Assembly (NCBI GenBank): GCA_945291235.1
Contig: CALYQY010000018.1
Span: 1-31,741 of the forward strand
Reading direction: 5' to 3'
DNA length: 31,741 nucleotides
Source of the DNA: an uncultured Gilliamella sp.
GTDB lineage: Bacteria; Pseudomonadota; Gammaproteobacteria; Enterobacterales; Enterobacteriaceae
Position 1 is the first letter of the stretch. Every line of letters begins with the position of its first letter. This document shows, piece by piece, positions 8,234 through 16,084 of the stretch. The notes under the pieces are model-generated. The model had not been told where the DNA came from. It saw nothing but the letters and a program-made list of their open reading frames with translations, and searched no databases. The position numbers and the translations under genes are program-made.

Positions 8234-9037
8234 ATGATTAAATTGATCATAAGTGATCTAGATGGGACATTTTTAAATAGCCAAGGTGATTATGACCGTC
8301 AGCTATTTTCTCAAGTGTATGCGCTTATGGCTGAGCAACAAATTCATTTTGTGGCTTGTACCGGTAAACAATGTGAACGGGTTGAAGAGCTATTTGGTGA
8401 TTACAGCGACAAAATCTGGATAGTCGGTGATAGCGCAACGACCATAAAACATAAAGGTGAATTTATTTATCGCTCATTCATCCCTAATGAACTAGGGCAG
8501 CGTATGATAAAAACCTTGGAACAAGTTAGTAAAGAGCACGTTATTATTGCTTGTACTGCTCAAGGAGCCGTCATCAAAGCCCATTTACCTGAACGATTAA
8601 AAGCTAAAGTCCGAGGTTCATATGCAACAATAATTGAAGTGGATGATCTTGCTCTTATTGGTGATGACTTTATTAAAATCACTGTATATGATGAAAAAGG
8701 GCAATGTTTACAAACTCGACAGCATTTAACTCCTTTTGAAAACCAAGCTTATATTGTGGTGTCTGAAGCTTCATGGATTGATATCACTCAGCATGATGTT
8801 CATAAAGGGAATACTATCAAAAAATTACAACAGCTACTTAAGGTAAGTTATCATGAAACCATGGCATTTGGTGACGGTTACAACGACATAGAATTACTTG
8901 AACAAGCGGAGTACAGTTTTGCAATGCGTAATGCATTTGAAGAAACCAAAGCTGTCGCTAAATTTATCACCGGTTTTAATGATGATAGTGCGGTACTAAA
9001 TACGATAAAACAACTAATTGAATTACAAAGCAACTGA
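8234..9037 (+). CDS. Cof-type HAD sugar-phosphate phosphatase
   Basis: A haloacid-dehalogenase phosphatase of the Cof/YbiV (SupH) subfamily, which removes phosphate from small phosphosugars and related metabolites in the cytoplasm. Motif I is SDLDGTFL, with nucleophile Asp8 and acid/base Asp10. Motif II lies in VACTGK. The C2 cap spans about residues 85-190, then Lys of motif III (DVHKGNTI) and motif IV FGDGYNDIELL. The open frame begins at 8210, but ATG 8234 is preferred: AAGGA is about seven bases upstream and family members start right at MIKLIISD. This gives 267 residues. It is convergent with a DeoR-type repressor, a pairing that fits sugar metabolism. The substrate cannot be read from the sequence. 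Confidence 0.85.
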   Translation: MIKLIISDLDGTFLNSQGDYDRQLFSQVYALMAEQQIHFVACTGKQCERVEELFGDYSDKIWIVGDSATTIKHKGEFIYRSFIPNELGQRMIKTLEQVSKEHVIIACTAQGAVIKAHLPERLKAKVRGSYATIIEVDDLALIGDDFIKITVYDEKGQCLQTRQHLTPFENQAYIVVSEASWIDITQHDVHKGNTIKKLQQLLKVSYHETMAFGDGYNDIELLEQAEYSFAMRNAFEETKAVAKFITGFNDDSAVLNTIKQLIELQSN

Positions 9038-9047
9038 TGCCATGCTC

Positions 9048-9073
9048 AGATTCAGTTGATGACAGCTGAATCT
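9048..9073. terminator. Hairpin between convergent HAD and DeoR genes
   Basis: AGATTCAGTTG (9048-9058) pairs with CAGCTGAATCT (9063-9073), with one T-G pair and the 4-base loop ATGA. It sits in a 37-base gap between converging genes and abuts the stop of the repressor gene. There is no long T run on either side, so it is a modest bidirectional terminator. Confidence 0.55.
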
Positions 9074-9074
9074 A

Positions 9075-9836
9075 TTAAGCGATTTCAATTTTGAGATTAA
9101 AATCTTCAAATCCCTCAATTTTGCTATCTCGACTAGCGATAATGATATCTATATCTTCACAAGTGGCAACTTTATAACGTGCAACTTGAAGCATTTTGTC
9201 GGCAATCACCGCGGCTATAACCTCATTGCTTTGCCTAATGACCTCTTTTTTGAAGCAGGCATCATCATAATAAACTGCACTTAACCCCGCATGTGGGTCA
9301 AGTCCACAGACGCCAATAAAGGTTTGATCGAAGACCATATTTCGGATTTGATTAACGGTATCAGCGCCCATTGTTCCCCCCGTTAACGGATTGACTTTGC
9401 CACCTAATATAATGAGCTCGCCATTGGTACGGCTACTTAAGACCGAAGCAATTTGAGGAGAATTGGTGACAATCGTTAATGTCAAATTTTGTGGGATATA
9501 ACTTGCCATTGCTAAATAGGTGGAGCCAGTATCAATAAAAATGCAGGAATTATTTTTGATTAATTTTGCACATTTTATTGCTACTGAAGATTTTTCGTCT
9601 ATACATTGATTAACACGAGTTTCAAATGTGGCTGATTGTTTTAAATGGCTAACTGCTCCACCATATACACGCTTGCAAACACCGTCACGGGCTAGTTTTT
9701 GTAAATCTCGACGAATCGTGTGTTCTGAAACCCCTAACAATTTAATTAAATCAGCACTGACAACACGCCCTTTTTCAGTCAAAAGCTGCCGGATAAAAGA
9801 TTGGCGTTGTTCAGGAAATGCATTATAATCAATCAT
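9075..9836 (-). CDS. DeoR-family transcriptional regulator
   Basis: A 253-residue DeoR/GlpR-type repressor. An N-terminal winged helix-turn-helix covers about residues 6-58, with the family signature in LLGVSEHTIRRDLQKL followed by VYGGAV. The DeoRC sensor domain from about 75 binds a sugar phosphate in this family and shows the FIDTGSTYLAM, IVTNS, LGGKVNPLTGG and CGLDP segments, an intact ligand pocket. The start ATG at 9836 has an AAAGGAT ribosome binding site. It stands alone, convergent with the HAD phosphatase. It probably represses itself and sugar genes elsewhere; the inducer is unknown. Confidence 0.9.
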   Translation of the reverse strand: MIDYNAFPEQRQSFIRQLLTEKGRVVSADLIKLLGVSEHTIRRDLQKLARDGVCKRVYGGAVSHLKQSATFETRVNQCIDEKSSVAIKCAKLIKNNSCIFIDTGSTYLAMASYIPQNLTLTIVTNSPQIASVLSSRTNGELIILGGKVNPLTGGTMGADTVNQIRNMVFDQTFIGVCGLDPHAGLSAVYYDDACFKKEVIRQSNEVIAAVIADKMLQVARYKVATCEDIDIIIASRDSKIEGFEDFNLKIEIA

Positions 9837-9905
9837 CTAATATCCTTTAAAAAATTATGCTGATTTCTAAAAATATCTTTAATGATCATACCGTTTTTAA
9901 GCGAA

Positions 9906-9932
9906 TTATCCTATGATTTTTTAAAAGGATAA
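9906..9932. promoter_or_regulatory. Dyad upstream of the DeoR regulator
   Basis: TTATCCT (9906-9912) and AGGATAA (9926-9932) are perfect inverted 7-base arms, 13 bases apart, about 70 bases upstream of the regulator gene. A third copy of the motif, TATCCTTT at 9841-9848, contains that gene's ribosome binding site on the minus strand. It is a candidate autoregulatory operator; chance in AT-rich DNA is not excluded. Confidence 0.3.
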
Positions 9933-10078
9933 ATTACTTATGCCCCCGAATTTTTTAATTAACTTATTGATTGTGTGGTTTTTTTGTATTAAAACTTGAT
10001 TAACCTTTCATATTTTATTTGTTATTATTTAGAACAGAAATTAAAATATCTTTTTTTACCTGAGTTAGGTTGGAAGTA

Positions 10079-11167
10079 ATGTCTATTGCTGTCGTTAATG
10101 TTAATCGTCAAGCTATTCTGCATAATATTGAGTATGTGAGACGAAATTCACCTAATAGCTCCTTAATGGCTATTCTTAAAGCAAATGCTTATGGTCATGG
10201 GATTGCTGGCATTGCTCAATTATTATCCGATAAGGTCGACTACTTTGGGGTTGCAAGACTTTCTGAAGCGCTTTTGTTACGGCAAATAGGGATCATTACC
10301 CCCATTGTTTTGTTGGAAGGTTTTTTTCCACATGATGAAATAGCGGATTTAATTGATTTTAATTTGCAAACTGTGGTTCATTCAAGTTGGCAAATTGATG
10401 CGTTAAATGCGATTAAAATTGAAAATCAAATCACAGCTTGGTTCAAAATTGACACAGGTATGCATCGTTTAGGGTTTCGGTTTGATGAGGCTCAAGGTGA
10501 ATTTAATCGATTAGCAAGTTGTTGCGTTGTGCGTAAACCATTAAATATTATCAGTCATTTTAGTTCTGCTGATGATTTTTCTTCCGATCAAACGTCAAAT
10601 CAATGTTTGCTATTGGACGAATTTGTTGAATCAATTTCTAATAAATCATTGCTTGATAAGCAATCTATTGCTGCTTCTGGCGGTATTCTTGCCTGGCCAA
10701 ATTCACATCGTGATGTGATTCGATTAGGTATTGCTTTATATGGCGTTTCTCCTTTTGAGAATCCCATTGCCGAATTACATCCAGCTATGACGTTTAAGTC
10801 AGAGCTAATTGCAGTAAGAAAGCATAAAAAGGGTGAATCTGTGGGCTACGGGCAAATTTGGACAAGTCATAAAGAGACAAAATTAGGTGTTGTTGCAATG
10901 GGATATGGTGATGGATATCCTCGCGGTATACCCGAAAATACGCCTGTATTAATGAATGGTAGACGTGTTCCTATTGTGGGGCGTGTTTCAATGGACATGA
11001 TTATTGTTGATCTGGGACTGAATAGTTCGGATAAACCAGGCGACGAAGTCATTTTTTGGGGGAAGGAGTTGCCGGTAGAAGAAATTGCTAAACATACAGG
11101 TATTAGTGCATATGAGTTATTAACGCGCTTAACTACACGAGCTAAGGTTCACTATATAGATAAATAA
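10079..11167 (+). CDS. alr: Alanine racemase
   Basis: PLP-dependent alanine racemase supplying D-alanine for peptidoglycan. The PLP lysine lies in ILKANAYGHG near residue 35 at the start of the TIM barrel. The opposing catalytic tyrosine is in ESVGYGQIW in the C-terminal beta domain, and the GYGDGYPRG and VGRVSMDM segments are typical. The frame opens with a TTG at 10070, but ATG 10079 gives MSIAVVNVNR, the usual beginning, with AGG about nine bases upstream. It has 362 residues, close to the 359 of E. coli Alr. mltG starts 3 bases after its stop, so the two are co-transcribed. Confidence 0.95.
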   Translation: MSIAVVNVNRQAILHNIEYVRRNSPNSSLMAILKANAYGHGIAGIAQLLSDKVDYFGVARLSEALLLRQIGIITPIVLLEGFFPHDEIADLIDFNLQTVVHSSWQIDALNAIKIENQITAWFKIDTGMHRLGFRFDEAQGEFNRLASCCVVRKPLNIISHFSSADDFSSDQTSNQCLLLDEFVESISNKSLLDKQSIAASGGILAWPNSHRDVIRLGIALYGVSPFENPIAELHPAMTFKSELIAVRKHKKGESVGYGQIWTSHKETKLGVVAMGYGDGYPRGIPENTPVLMNGRRVPIVGRVSMDMIIVDLGLNSSDKPGDEVIFWGKELPVEEIAKHTGISAYELLTRLTTRAKVHYIDK

Positions 11168-11170
11168 GTT

Positions 11171-12187
11171 ATGATTAAAAAAATATTTTTATACACGTTT
11201 TTGGCAATAATTTTAGTTGTTACCGCTTCGCTTGCGTTGGGTTACTATTTTTTACAACAGTTTTCTAAACAGCATATTCATGTTAATGATGATAATAAAG
11301 TGTTTATTATCAAAAAAGGAACGTCAATACATCAGTTAGTTGAACAAATAGATCAAGCAAATTTAATGGATAGGGCTTATCTACTTCCTTATTTGTATAA
11401 ATTAAATCCTGAATTAAGTACTATTAAAGCTGGGGGATATAAGTTAGAGCCCCATATGACAGTTGATGAATTTTTAAAATTATTAGTGTCAGGCAAAGAA
11501 AGCAGTTTTACGCTAAGATTTGTGGAAGGGAAGCGAGCCAATGATTGGTTAAATACCATAAAAAATACTCCTTACATTCAACAAACTTTGGTTGATAAAT
11601 CAAGCGATGATATTGCAAAAATTTTAGGTATTGAGGGGCCTCTTGAAGGGTGGCTTTCGCCAAATACTTATCTTTATACGGTCGACACCTTAGATATTAA
11701 TATTTTAAAACGTGCTCATCTCACTATGAAAAATAACTTGCAAAGAGTGTGGGAAAATCGTGATAGTGGGCTGCCATATAGCACACCGTATGAATTACTT
11801 ATTATTGCCTCAATTATTGAAAAAGAGACTAGTCTCAGTTCTGAACGTGCGAATGTAGCATCTGTTTTTGTTAATCGATTAAAAGCAAAAATGAAGCTGC
11901 AAACCGATCCTACAATTATTTATGGTTTAGGTGATAAATATACCGGTAAAATTAGACGTATTGATATGACCGATAAGACTAATCCTTATAATACCTATGT
12001 CATTAATGGTTTACCACCTACGCCTATTTCAATGCCAAGTTTAGCGTCGTTAGAAGCTGCGGCACACCCTGCTGATACCAAATATCTGTTTTTTGTCGCT
12101 AATGGTAAGGGCGGACATACGTTTACGACGAATTATAATAGCCATTTAAAAGCGGTCAATGAGTATCGAAATAAGTTAAAAAAATAA
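11171..12187 (+). CDS. mltG: Endolytic murein transglycosylase MltG
   Basis: MltG (YceG) is an inner-membrane transglycosylase that cleaves nascent glycan strands and so sets their length. One N-terminal TM helix spans residues 5-27. A LysM-like subdomain follows (about 45-110), then the YceG catalytic domain with the active-site glutamate in ASIIEKET, Glu217 (E. coli Glu218). FVNRLKAKMKLQTDPT and LPPTPISMPS, hallmarks of the family, are present. It has 338 residues, as expected (340 in E. coli). In E. coli it lies between pabC and tmk; here it is paired with alr, giving a cell-wall operon. A hairpin lies beyond its stop. Confidence 0.95.
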   Translation: MIKKIFLYTFLAIILVVTASLALGYYFLQQFSKQHIHVNDDNKVFIIKKGTSIHQLVEQIDQANLMDRAYLLPYLYKLNPELSTIKAGGYKLEPHMTVDEFLKLLVSGKESSFTLRFVEGKRANDWLNTIKNTPYIQQTLVDKSSDDIAKILGIEGPLEGWLSPNTYLYTVDTLDINILKRAHLTMKNNLQRVWENRDSGLPYSTPYELLIIASIIEKETSLSSERANVASVFVNRLKAKMKLQTDPTIIYGLGDKYTGKIRRIDMTDKTNPYNTYVINGLPPTPISMPSLASLEAAAHPADTKYLFFVANGKGGHTFTTNYNSHLKAVNEYRNKLKK

Positions 12188-12206
12188 AAATTATGTTCTT
12201 TTTTAA

Positions 12207-12233
12207 AATTACCGCGTGCAGAACGCGGTAATT
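12207..12233. terminator. Hairpin between convergent mltG and ampD
   Basis: A perfect 10-bp stem AATTACCGCG (12207-12216) / CGCGGTAATT (12224-12233) has a 7-base loop. The GC core is strong. On the minus strand it continues TTAAAAAAG, on the plus strand AACTTC, so there is no ideal T run. It probably serves both converging genes. Confidence 0.6.
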
Positions 12234-12283
12234 AACTTCTCAGATCTATTCAATATCACTTTTTCATATGTTTAAGCCACCAA

Positions 12284-13144
12284 CTATTTGGATTGGGTCA
12301 ATTCATCAAGTTGTTTTATCAGATCTAACAAATGGTCAATATTGTTCTCTGACTCTTTTAACGCTTCTTCAAAATAGGGGTGTAACGCAAAGGGGGGAAT
12401 AGCCGAATTGGCATCAATTATAGCTCGAATTCGGGGTATAAAAATCCATTGTAGCCATTCGTATGACTTCATGGTATCAAGTGCAAAAGGTTGTTGACTT
12501 AAAAAAGCATCCTGACTGGGTGGTAAGGCTTGCCATAAATCTATTTTTTTTAACGCTTGCTCAATTCGTTCTAATTGATCTTTAATTAAGTTAGCTTGCA
12601 TTTTATTAGCAAGCAAATGCCTATAATATTGCCAATCAAAATAAGGCCCAGGATCTGTTTTACGTTCTGGTGCAATGTCACTGTGTCCGGTGATATTGTT
12701 AAGTGGATAAGTTTGTTGTAGTAGAAGGGTGACTTTTGCCAGTTGTTGATATTGCACTTCGGTAAATTTTTCACTATCACATCCTTCCAATTCGATTCCT
12801 ATTGAAAAATCATTACAATTTTCTTGTCCTTCAAATGCTGATATACCTGCATGCCATGCTCGTTTATCAAAAGCTACAAATTGAATTATCTCACCGTCAC
12901 GACGAATAAATAGGTGACTTGATACCTGCATTTGATAGATATCGGCAAAATAAGGGTGTTCATTTGGATCAAGCTGACCTGTGAACAGTTGTTCTACATA
13001 AGGGCCACCAAATTGATTGGGCGGAAGGCTTATATTATGAATCACTAATAATGAAATGGGTTTATCACTTGGTCGATCATTATAAAATGGTGAAATGACC
13101 TGTTTTACACCTTGTAACCAACCATTAACGATCTTTAAGGACAT
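12284..13144 (-). CDS. ampD: AmpD amidase fused to a YqcC (DUF446) domain
   Basis: Residues 1 to about 178 are AmpD, the cytoplasmic zinc amidase that removes the peptide from 1,6-anhydro-MurNAc during wall recycling. Zinc ligands His36 (VIHNISLPP), His154 (TGHSDIAP) and Asp164 (KTDPGP), and catalytic Glu118 (GIELEG), match E. coli in spacing; E. coli AmpD stops near residue 183. Here the frame continues without a stop. Residues 182-286 carry the marks of YqcC/DUF446: QQPFALDTM, YEWLQWIFIPR and HPYFEEAL. YqcC is a small protein of unknown function usually encoded beside truC. Met182 (codon 12601-12599) looks like the old yqcC start, but no clear ribosome binding site precedes it. The gene is divergent from the pilus cluster, as ampD/ppdD are near-neighbours in enterobacteria. 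Confidence 0.9.
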   Translation of the reverse strand: MSLKIVNGWLQGVKQVISPFYNDRPSDKPISLLVIHNISLPPNQFGGPYVEQLFTGQLDPNEHPYFADIYQMQVSSHLFIRRDGEIIQFVAFDKRAWHAGISAFEGQENCNDFSIGIELEGCDSEKFTEVQYQQLAKVTLLLQQTYPLNNITGHSDIAPERKTDPGPYFDWQYYRHLLANKMQANLIKDQLERIEQALKKIDLWQALPPSQDAFLSQQPFALDTMKSYEWLQWIFIPRIRAIIDANSAIPPFALHPYFEEALKESENNIDHLLDLIKQLDELTQSK

Positions 13145-13344
13145 ATCGACTCCTTATCTTATAAAACTTTGTTATCAAATGACTGATTTGTGATTTGACT
13201 TCCAATAATTTAAATAATGATGAAATCAGAAAAACAATTATTGTTATCCTTTTTCCATACTTGGCATACCGTTATTATTTCATTTTTTTTAAACGCTATA
13301 AAGTTGCTTGTGTTTCGTTAGCAATTTAATAACAGAGAATGAAT

Positions 13345-13776
13345 ATGAACAAACAATCGGGATTTTCCTTATTTGAACTCATGATAGCAATTATAGTAAT
13401 TGCTATTTTAACGGCAATTGGTTTGCCTGCTTATCAAGGTTATGTAAAAAAAGCAGCCATGACCGATATGCTACAAGCCATGACCGCTTACAAAACAGCG
13501 GTAGAAATATGTGTAATTGAGCAAGGTGGATTAGCAAATTGTAATAATGCAAATAATGGTATTCCAATGACTAAATCAACCAATTATGTCACCTCAGTGA
13601 CAGTCACAAATGGGATGATTGAATTAGTTGGACAAAATGCCTTATCTGGCTTAACAGTAACGATGACACCGACGCTGAATATAACCCATGGTAGTGTTGA
13701 TTGGTCACGTATCTGTGTAACTAATCCTGTTGATGTAAGCTTAAATAGTGTATGTGAAGATATCTTTAAATTTTAA
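13345..13776 (+). CDS. ppdD: Type IV major prepilin, PpdD/PilA type
   Basis: A type IV pilin precursor of 143 residues. The leader MNKQSG ends in the prepilin peptidase site G/FSLFE, with Phe at +1 and the conserved Glu at +5, followed by a 20-residue hydrophobic helix. Four cysteines lie beyond it; the pair CVTNP...VCEDIF near the C-terminus would form the usual D-region disulfide. ATG 13339 is also in frame, but 13345 has AGAGA at a better distance (seven bases) and gives the standard six-residue leader. It heads a ppdD-pilB-pilC-pilD cluster in the order known from E. coli ppdD-hofB-hofC and Haemophilus pilABCD. No sigma-54 promoter is evident upstream. Confidence 0.9.
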   Translation: MNKQSGFSLFELMIAIIVIAILTAIGLPAYQGYVKKAAMTDMLQAMTAYKTAVEICVIEQGGLANCNNANNGIPMTKSTNYVTSVTVTNGMIELVGQNALSGLTVTMTPTLNITHGSVDWSRICVTNPVDVSLNSVCEDIFKF

Positions 13777-13793
13777 ATTAATGCAACAATGAA

Positions 13794-14912
13794 ATGGTTT
13801 TAGTCATGCAAGAAGATCAACTAGTCGACAGTATTGATAAATTATTGCTTAAAGCTTTAAAAAAACGTGCTTCGGATATTCATTTTGAACCTTATCAACA
13901 AAGTTATCGCATTCGTATGCGGATTGACGGTGTATTGCATACCATACTGGTTCCTCCTTTAACACTAGCAAAGCAAATCGTTGCCAGATTGAAAATAATG
14001 GCAAAGTTGAATATTGCAGAACAGCGATTACCCCAGGATGGGCAATTAGTAATAGATCGTTATGCTATGCGGATTTCAACCTTACCGGTTATGAATGGTG
14101 AAAAAGTGGTGTTACGCGTACTCGATAATCATGATTCACCGCTGTCGATTCACGATTTAGGATTTACGGATAGGGATCTTGCTCAATTTCAACAAATATT
14201 AAATTACCCACAAGGACTAATATTAGTTACAGGACCGACAGGCAGCGGTAAAACGGTAACGCTTTATAGTGGACTGAAAACATTAAACTTGCCTCATTGT
14301 AATATCTGTAGCGTGGAAGATCCGATTGAAATACCGGTTGAAGGCATTAATCAAACGTCTGTAAATATGAAAATTGGGTTAAGTTTTGCAACCATTTTAC
14401 GTGCTTTGTTAAGGCAAGATCCTGACGTGATGATGATTGGTGAAATTCGTGATCATGAAACAGCAGAAATAGCCATTCAAGCTGCACAAACCGGACATTT
14501 AGTCCTGTCTACCTTACATACTAATTCAAGTATAGAAGCAATAACACGTTTGAATCAAATGGGAATAGAACGATATCTCATCTCTGCTAGTGTTAAATTA
14601 ATCATCGCTCAACGATTAGTACGTAAGTTATGTTGTCATTGTAAAGTGGTGGCGAGCGAGCTGATTAGGCTAGGACAAAAGCCGATTCCACATTATGTCG
14701 CAATCGGATGTGAGAACTGTGTAGGTGGTTACTCAGGACGAATAGGGTTATATGAATTTTTAACTATCACCCCTGAAATTCAACACCAAATTTTAAATCA
14801 ACAGGTTATAACACCTTCAAATCAAATTTCTTTAAGGCAATCAGCTGAACAATTAATACAGCAAGGGATAACGACCTTAGCAGAAATAAATAGAGTATTA
14901 GGTGAAACATGA
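13794..14912 (+). CDS. pilB: Pilus assembly ATPase PilB/HofB, N-terminally short
   Basis: The GspE/PilB-family motor that powers pilus extension at the inner-membrane base. It has an N2 domain (ASDIHFEPY, RMRIDGVLH), Walker A GPTGSGKT at 147-154, the Asp box SVEDPIE, Walker B in DVMMIGEIRD, the His box GHLVLSTLHTNS, and a tetracysteine zinc site CCHC...CENC. At 372 residues it lacks about 90 residues: E. coli HofB and Haemophilus PilB have over 460, starting with an N1 domain absent here. A stop codon in the same frame at 13779-13781 and only 17 bases between genes rule out a hidden N-terminus. No clear ribosome binding site is seen for ATG 13794 or 13806; coupling to the pilin gene is likely. 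It overlaps pilC by 4 bases. Confidence 0.88.
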   Translation: MVLVMQEDQLVDSIDKLLLKALKKRASDIHFEPYQQSYRIRMRIDGVLHTILVPPLTLAKQIVARLKIMAKLNIAEQRLPQDGQLVIDRYAMRISTLPVMNGEKVVLRVLDNHDSPLSIHDLGFTDRDLAQFQQILNYPQGLILVTGPTGSGKTVTLYSGLKTLNLPHCNICSVEDPIEIPVEGINQTSVNMKIGLSFATILRALLRQDPDVMMIGEIRDHETAEIAIQAAQTGHLVLSTLHTNSSIEAITRLNQMGIERYLISASVKLIIAQRLVRKLCCHCKVVASELIRLGQKPIPHYVAIGCENCVGGYSGRIGLYEFLTITPEIQHQILNQQVITPSNQISLRQSAEQLIQQGITTLAEINRVLGET

Positions 14913-16084
14913 AAAGGCTCTATTATTGGTACGACATCAATTTTATAGAACATAAAATTATAGCGGCTTCACAAAACGAAGCGCGACGGCAATTATTATT
15001 GCAAGGTGATATCGCCATAAAATTCAAGGCAGGTCACTATGTATTTTCAAGTAGTTTTAAGCGTATTGAATTATTTATCTTGACAAAACAACTGGCTACC
15101 ATGCTAAAAGCTGGATTACCTTTGCTTGAAATTTTGCATTTACTTGCGCATGAACACCCTAAACAGCATTGGCAATGTTTATTGACGGAAATTGCAGGGC
15201 AACTAGCTAAAGGAGAACGACTATCAACAGTACTAACTCAACATCAATCTGTCTTTCCACCACTTTATGCTGAAATTATTGCAACAGGGGAATTAACAGG
15301 ACAACTTGATTTGAGTTTTGAACAATTGGCTTTTCAAATAGAGGCATCAATTAATTTACAAAAACGACTAAAAAAAGCATTGCGTTATCCATTATTCCTT
15401 TTGTTTATGTCAGTTGTTGTAACACTAATTATGTTATTAATAGTATTACCTAAATTTGTAGATATTTATCAAAGTTTTGAAGCTGAACTTCCCTTTTTTA
15501 CATTATTAATTATTGATTTGTCTTACTATATTCAGAATAACTATGGGAAATGGGTCGGCATGATTGGTTTGTTTTGGCTTATTTATCATTATCACTTAAA
15601 AAAATCTTACGCCCCAAAAATGGATAAATTAATATTGAAATTACCATTCTTGAATTCGTTAATTCATACTTTGCATTTAACCCAAATATTTCAGACTCTT
15701 TCTATAACTCAAATAGCAGGTATTCCTATATTGAGTGGGTTGAATGCGGTTGCAACAATTATGCAAAATTACCATTATCGTCATGTTATTTATCAAATTA
15801 TCGCCGGAATTGAACAAGGCTATTCATTCAGTGCTGTTATCGAGCAGCAAAGTTTATTACCTCCATTGTGCAGTCAATTGATCTTGGTTGGTGAAGAGTC
15901 AGGTACATTAGATTTGATGCTAAAACAACTAGCAGAATATTATCAGGAACAACATCAAACGCTGACTGATAATATGATACAGTTGTTTGAACCGCTATTG
16001 ATGTTAATTCTAGGTTTGATTATTGGTGGCTTAATTATTGCCATGTATTTACCGATTTTCCAATTGGGGGATGTTATTCATTGA
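14909..16084 (+). CDS. pilC: Pilus inner-membrane platform protein PilC/HofC
   Basis: The GspF/PilC platform protein around which the pilus motor assembles. Two T2SSF helical domains (about 60-180 and 255-380) each carry the family pattern of a cytoplasmic helix bundle (QLATMLKAGLPLLEIL; TLSITQIAGIPILSGL) and an ETGEL/EESGTL-like turn. Membrane helices are seen at about 158-182, 205-225 and 362-386. It has 391 residues, near HofC at 400. Its start overlaps the pilB stop (ATGA) and its stop overlaps the pilD start by one base, so the cluster is tightly coupled. Confidence 0.92.
   Translation: MKRLYYWYDINFIEHKIIAASQNEARRQLLLQGDIAIKFKAGHYVFSSSFKRIELFILTKQLATMLKAGLPLLEILHLLAHEHPKQHWQCLLTEIAGQLAKGERLSTVLTQHQSVFPPLYAEIIATGELTGQLDLSFEQLAFQIEASINLQKRLKKALRYPLFLLFMSVVVTLIMLLIVLPKFVDIYQSFEAELPFFTLLIIDLSYYIQNNYGKWVGMIGLFWLIYHYHLKKSYAPKMDKLILKLPFLNSLIHTLHLTQIFQTLSITQIAGIPILSGLNAVATIMQNYHYRHVIYQIIAGIEQGYSFSAVIEQQSLLPPLCSQLILVGEESGTLDLMLKQLAEYYQEQHQTLTDNMIQLFEPLLMLILGLIIGGLIIAMYLPIFQLGDVIH

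Noticed and set aside
12586..12780. Separate minus-strand 64-residue frame inside ampD
   Set aside because: It is a shifted frame of the AmpD region with no family resemblance.
13145..13344. Possible sigma-54 promoter before the pilin gene (TTGGCATACCG near 13260)
   Set aside because: The GG is present but the required GC at -12 is missing; no convincing match.
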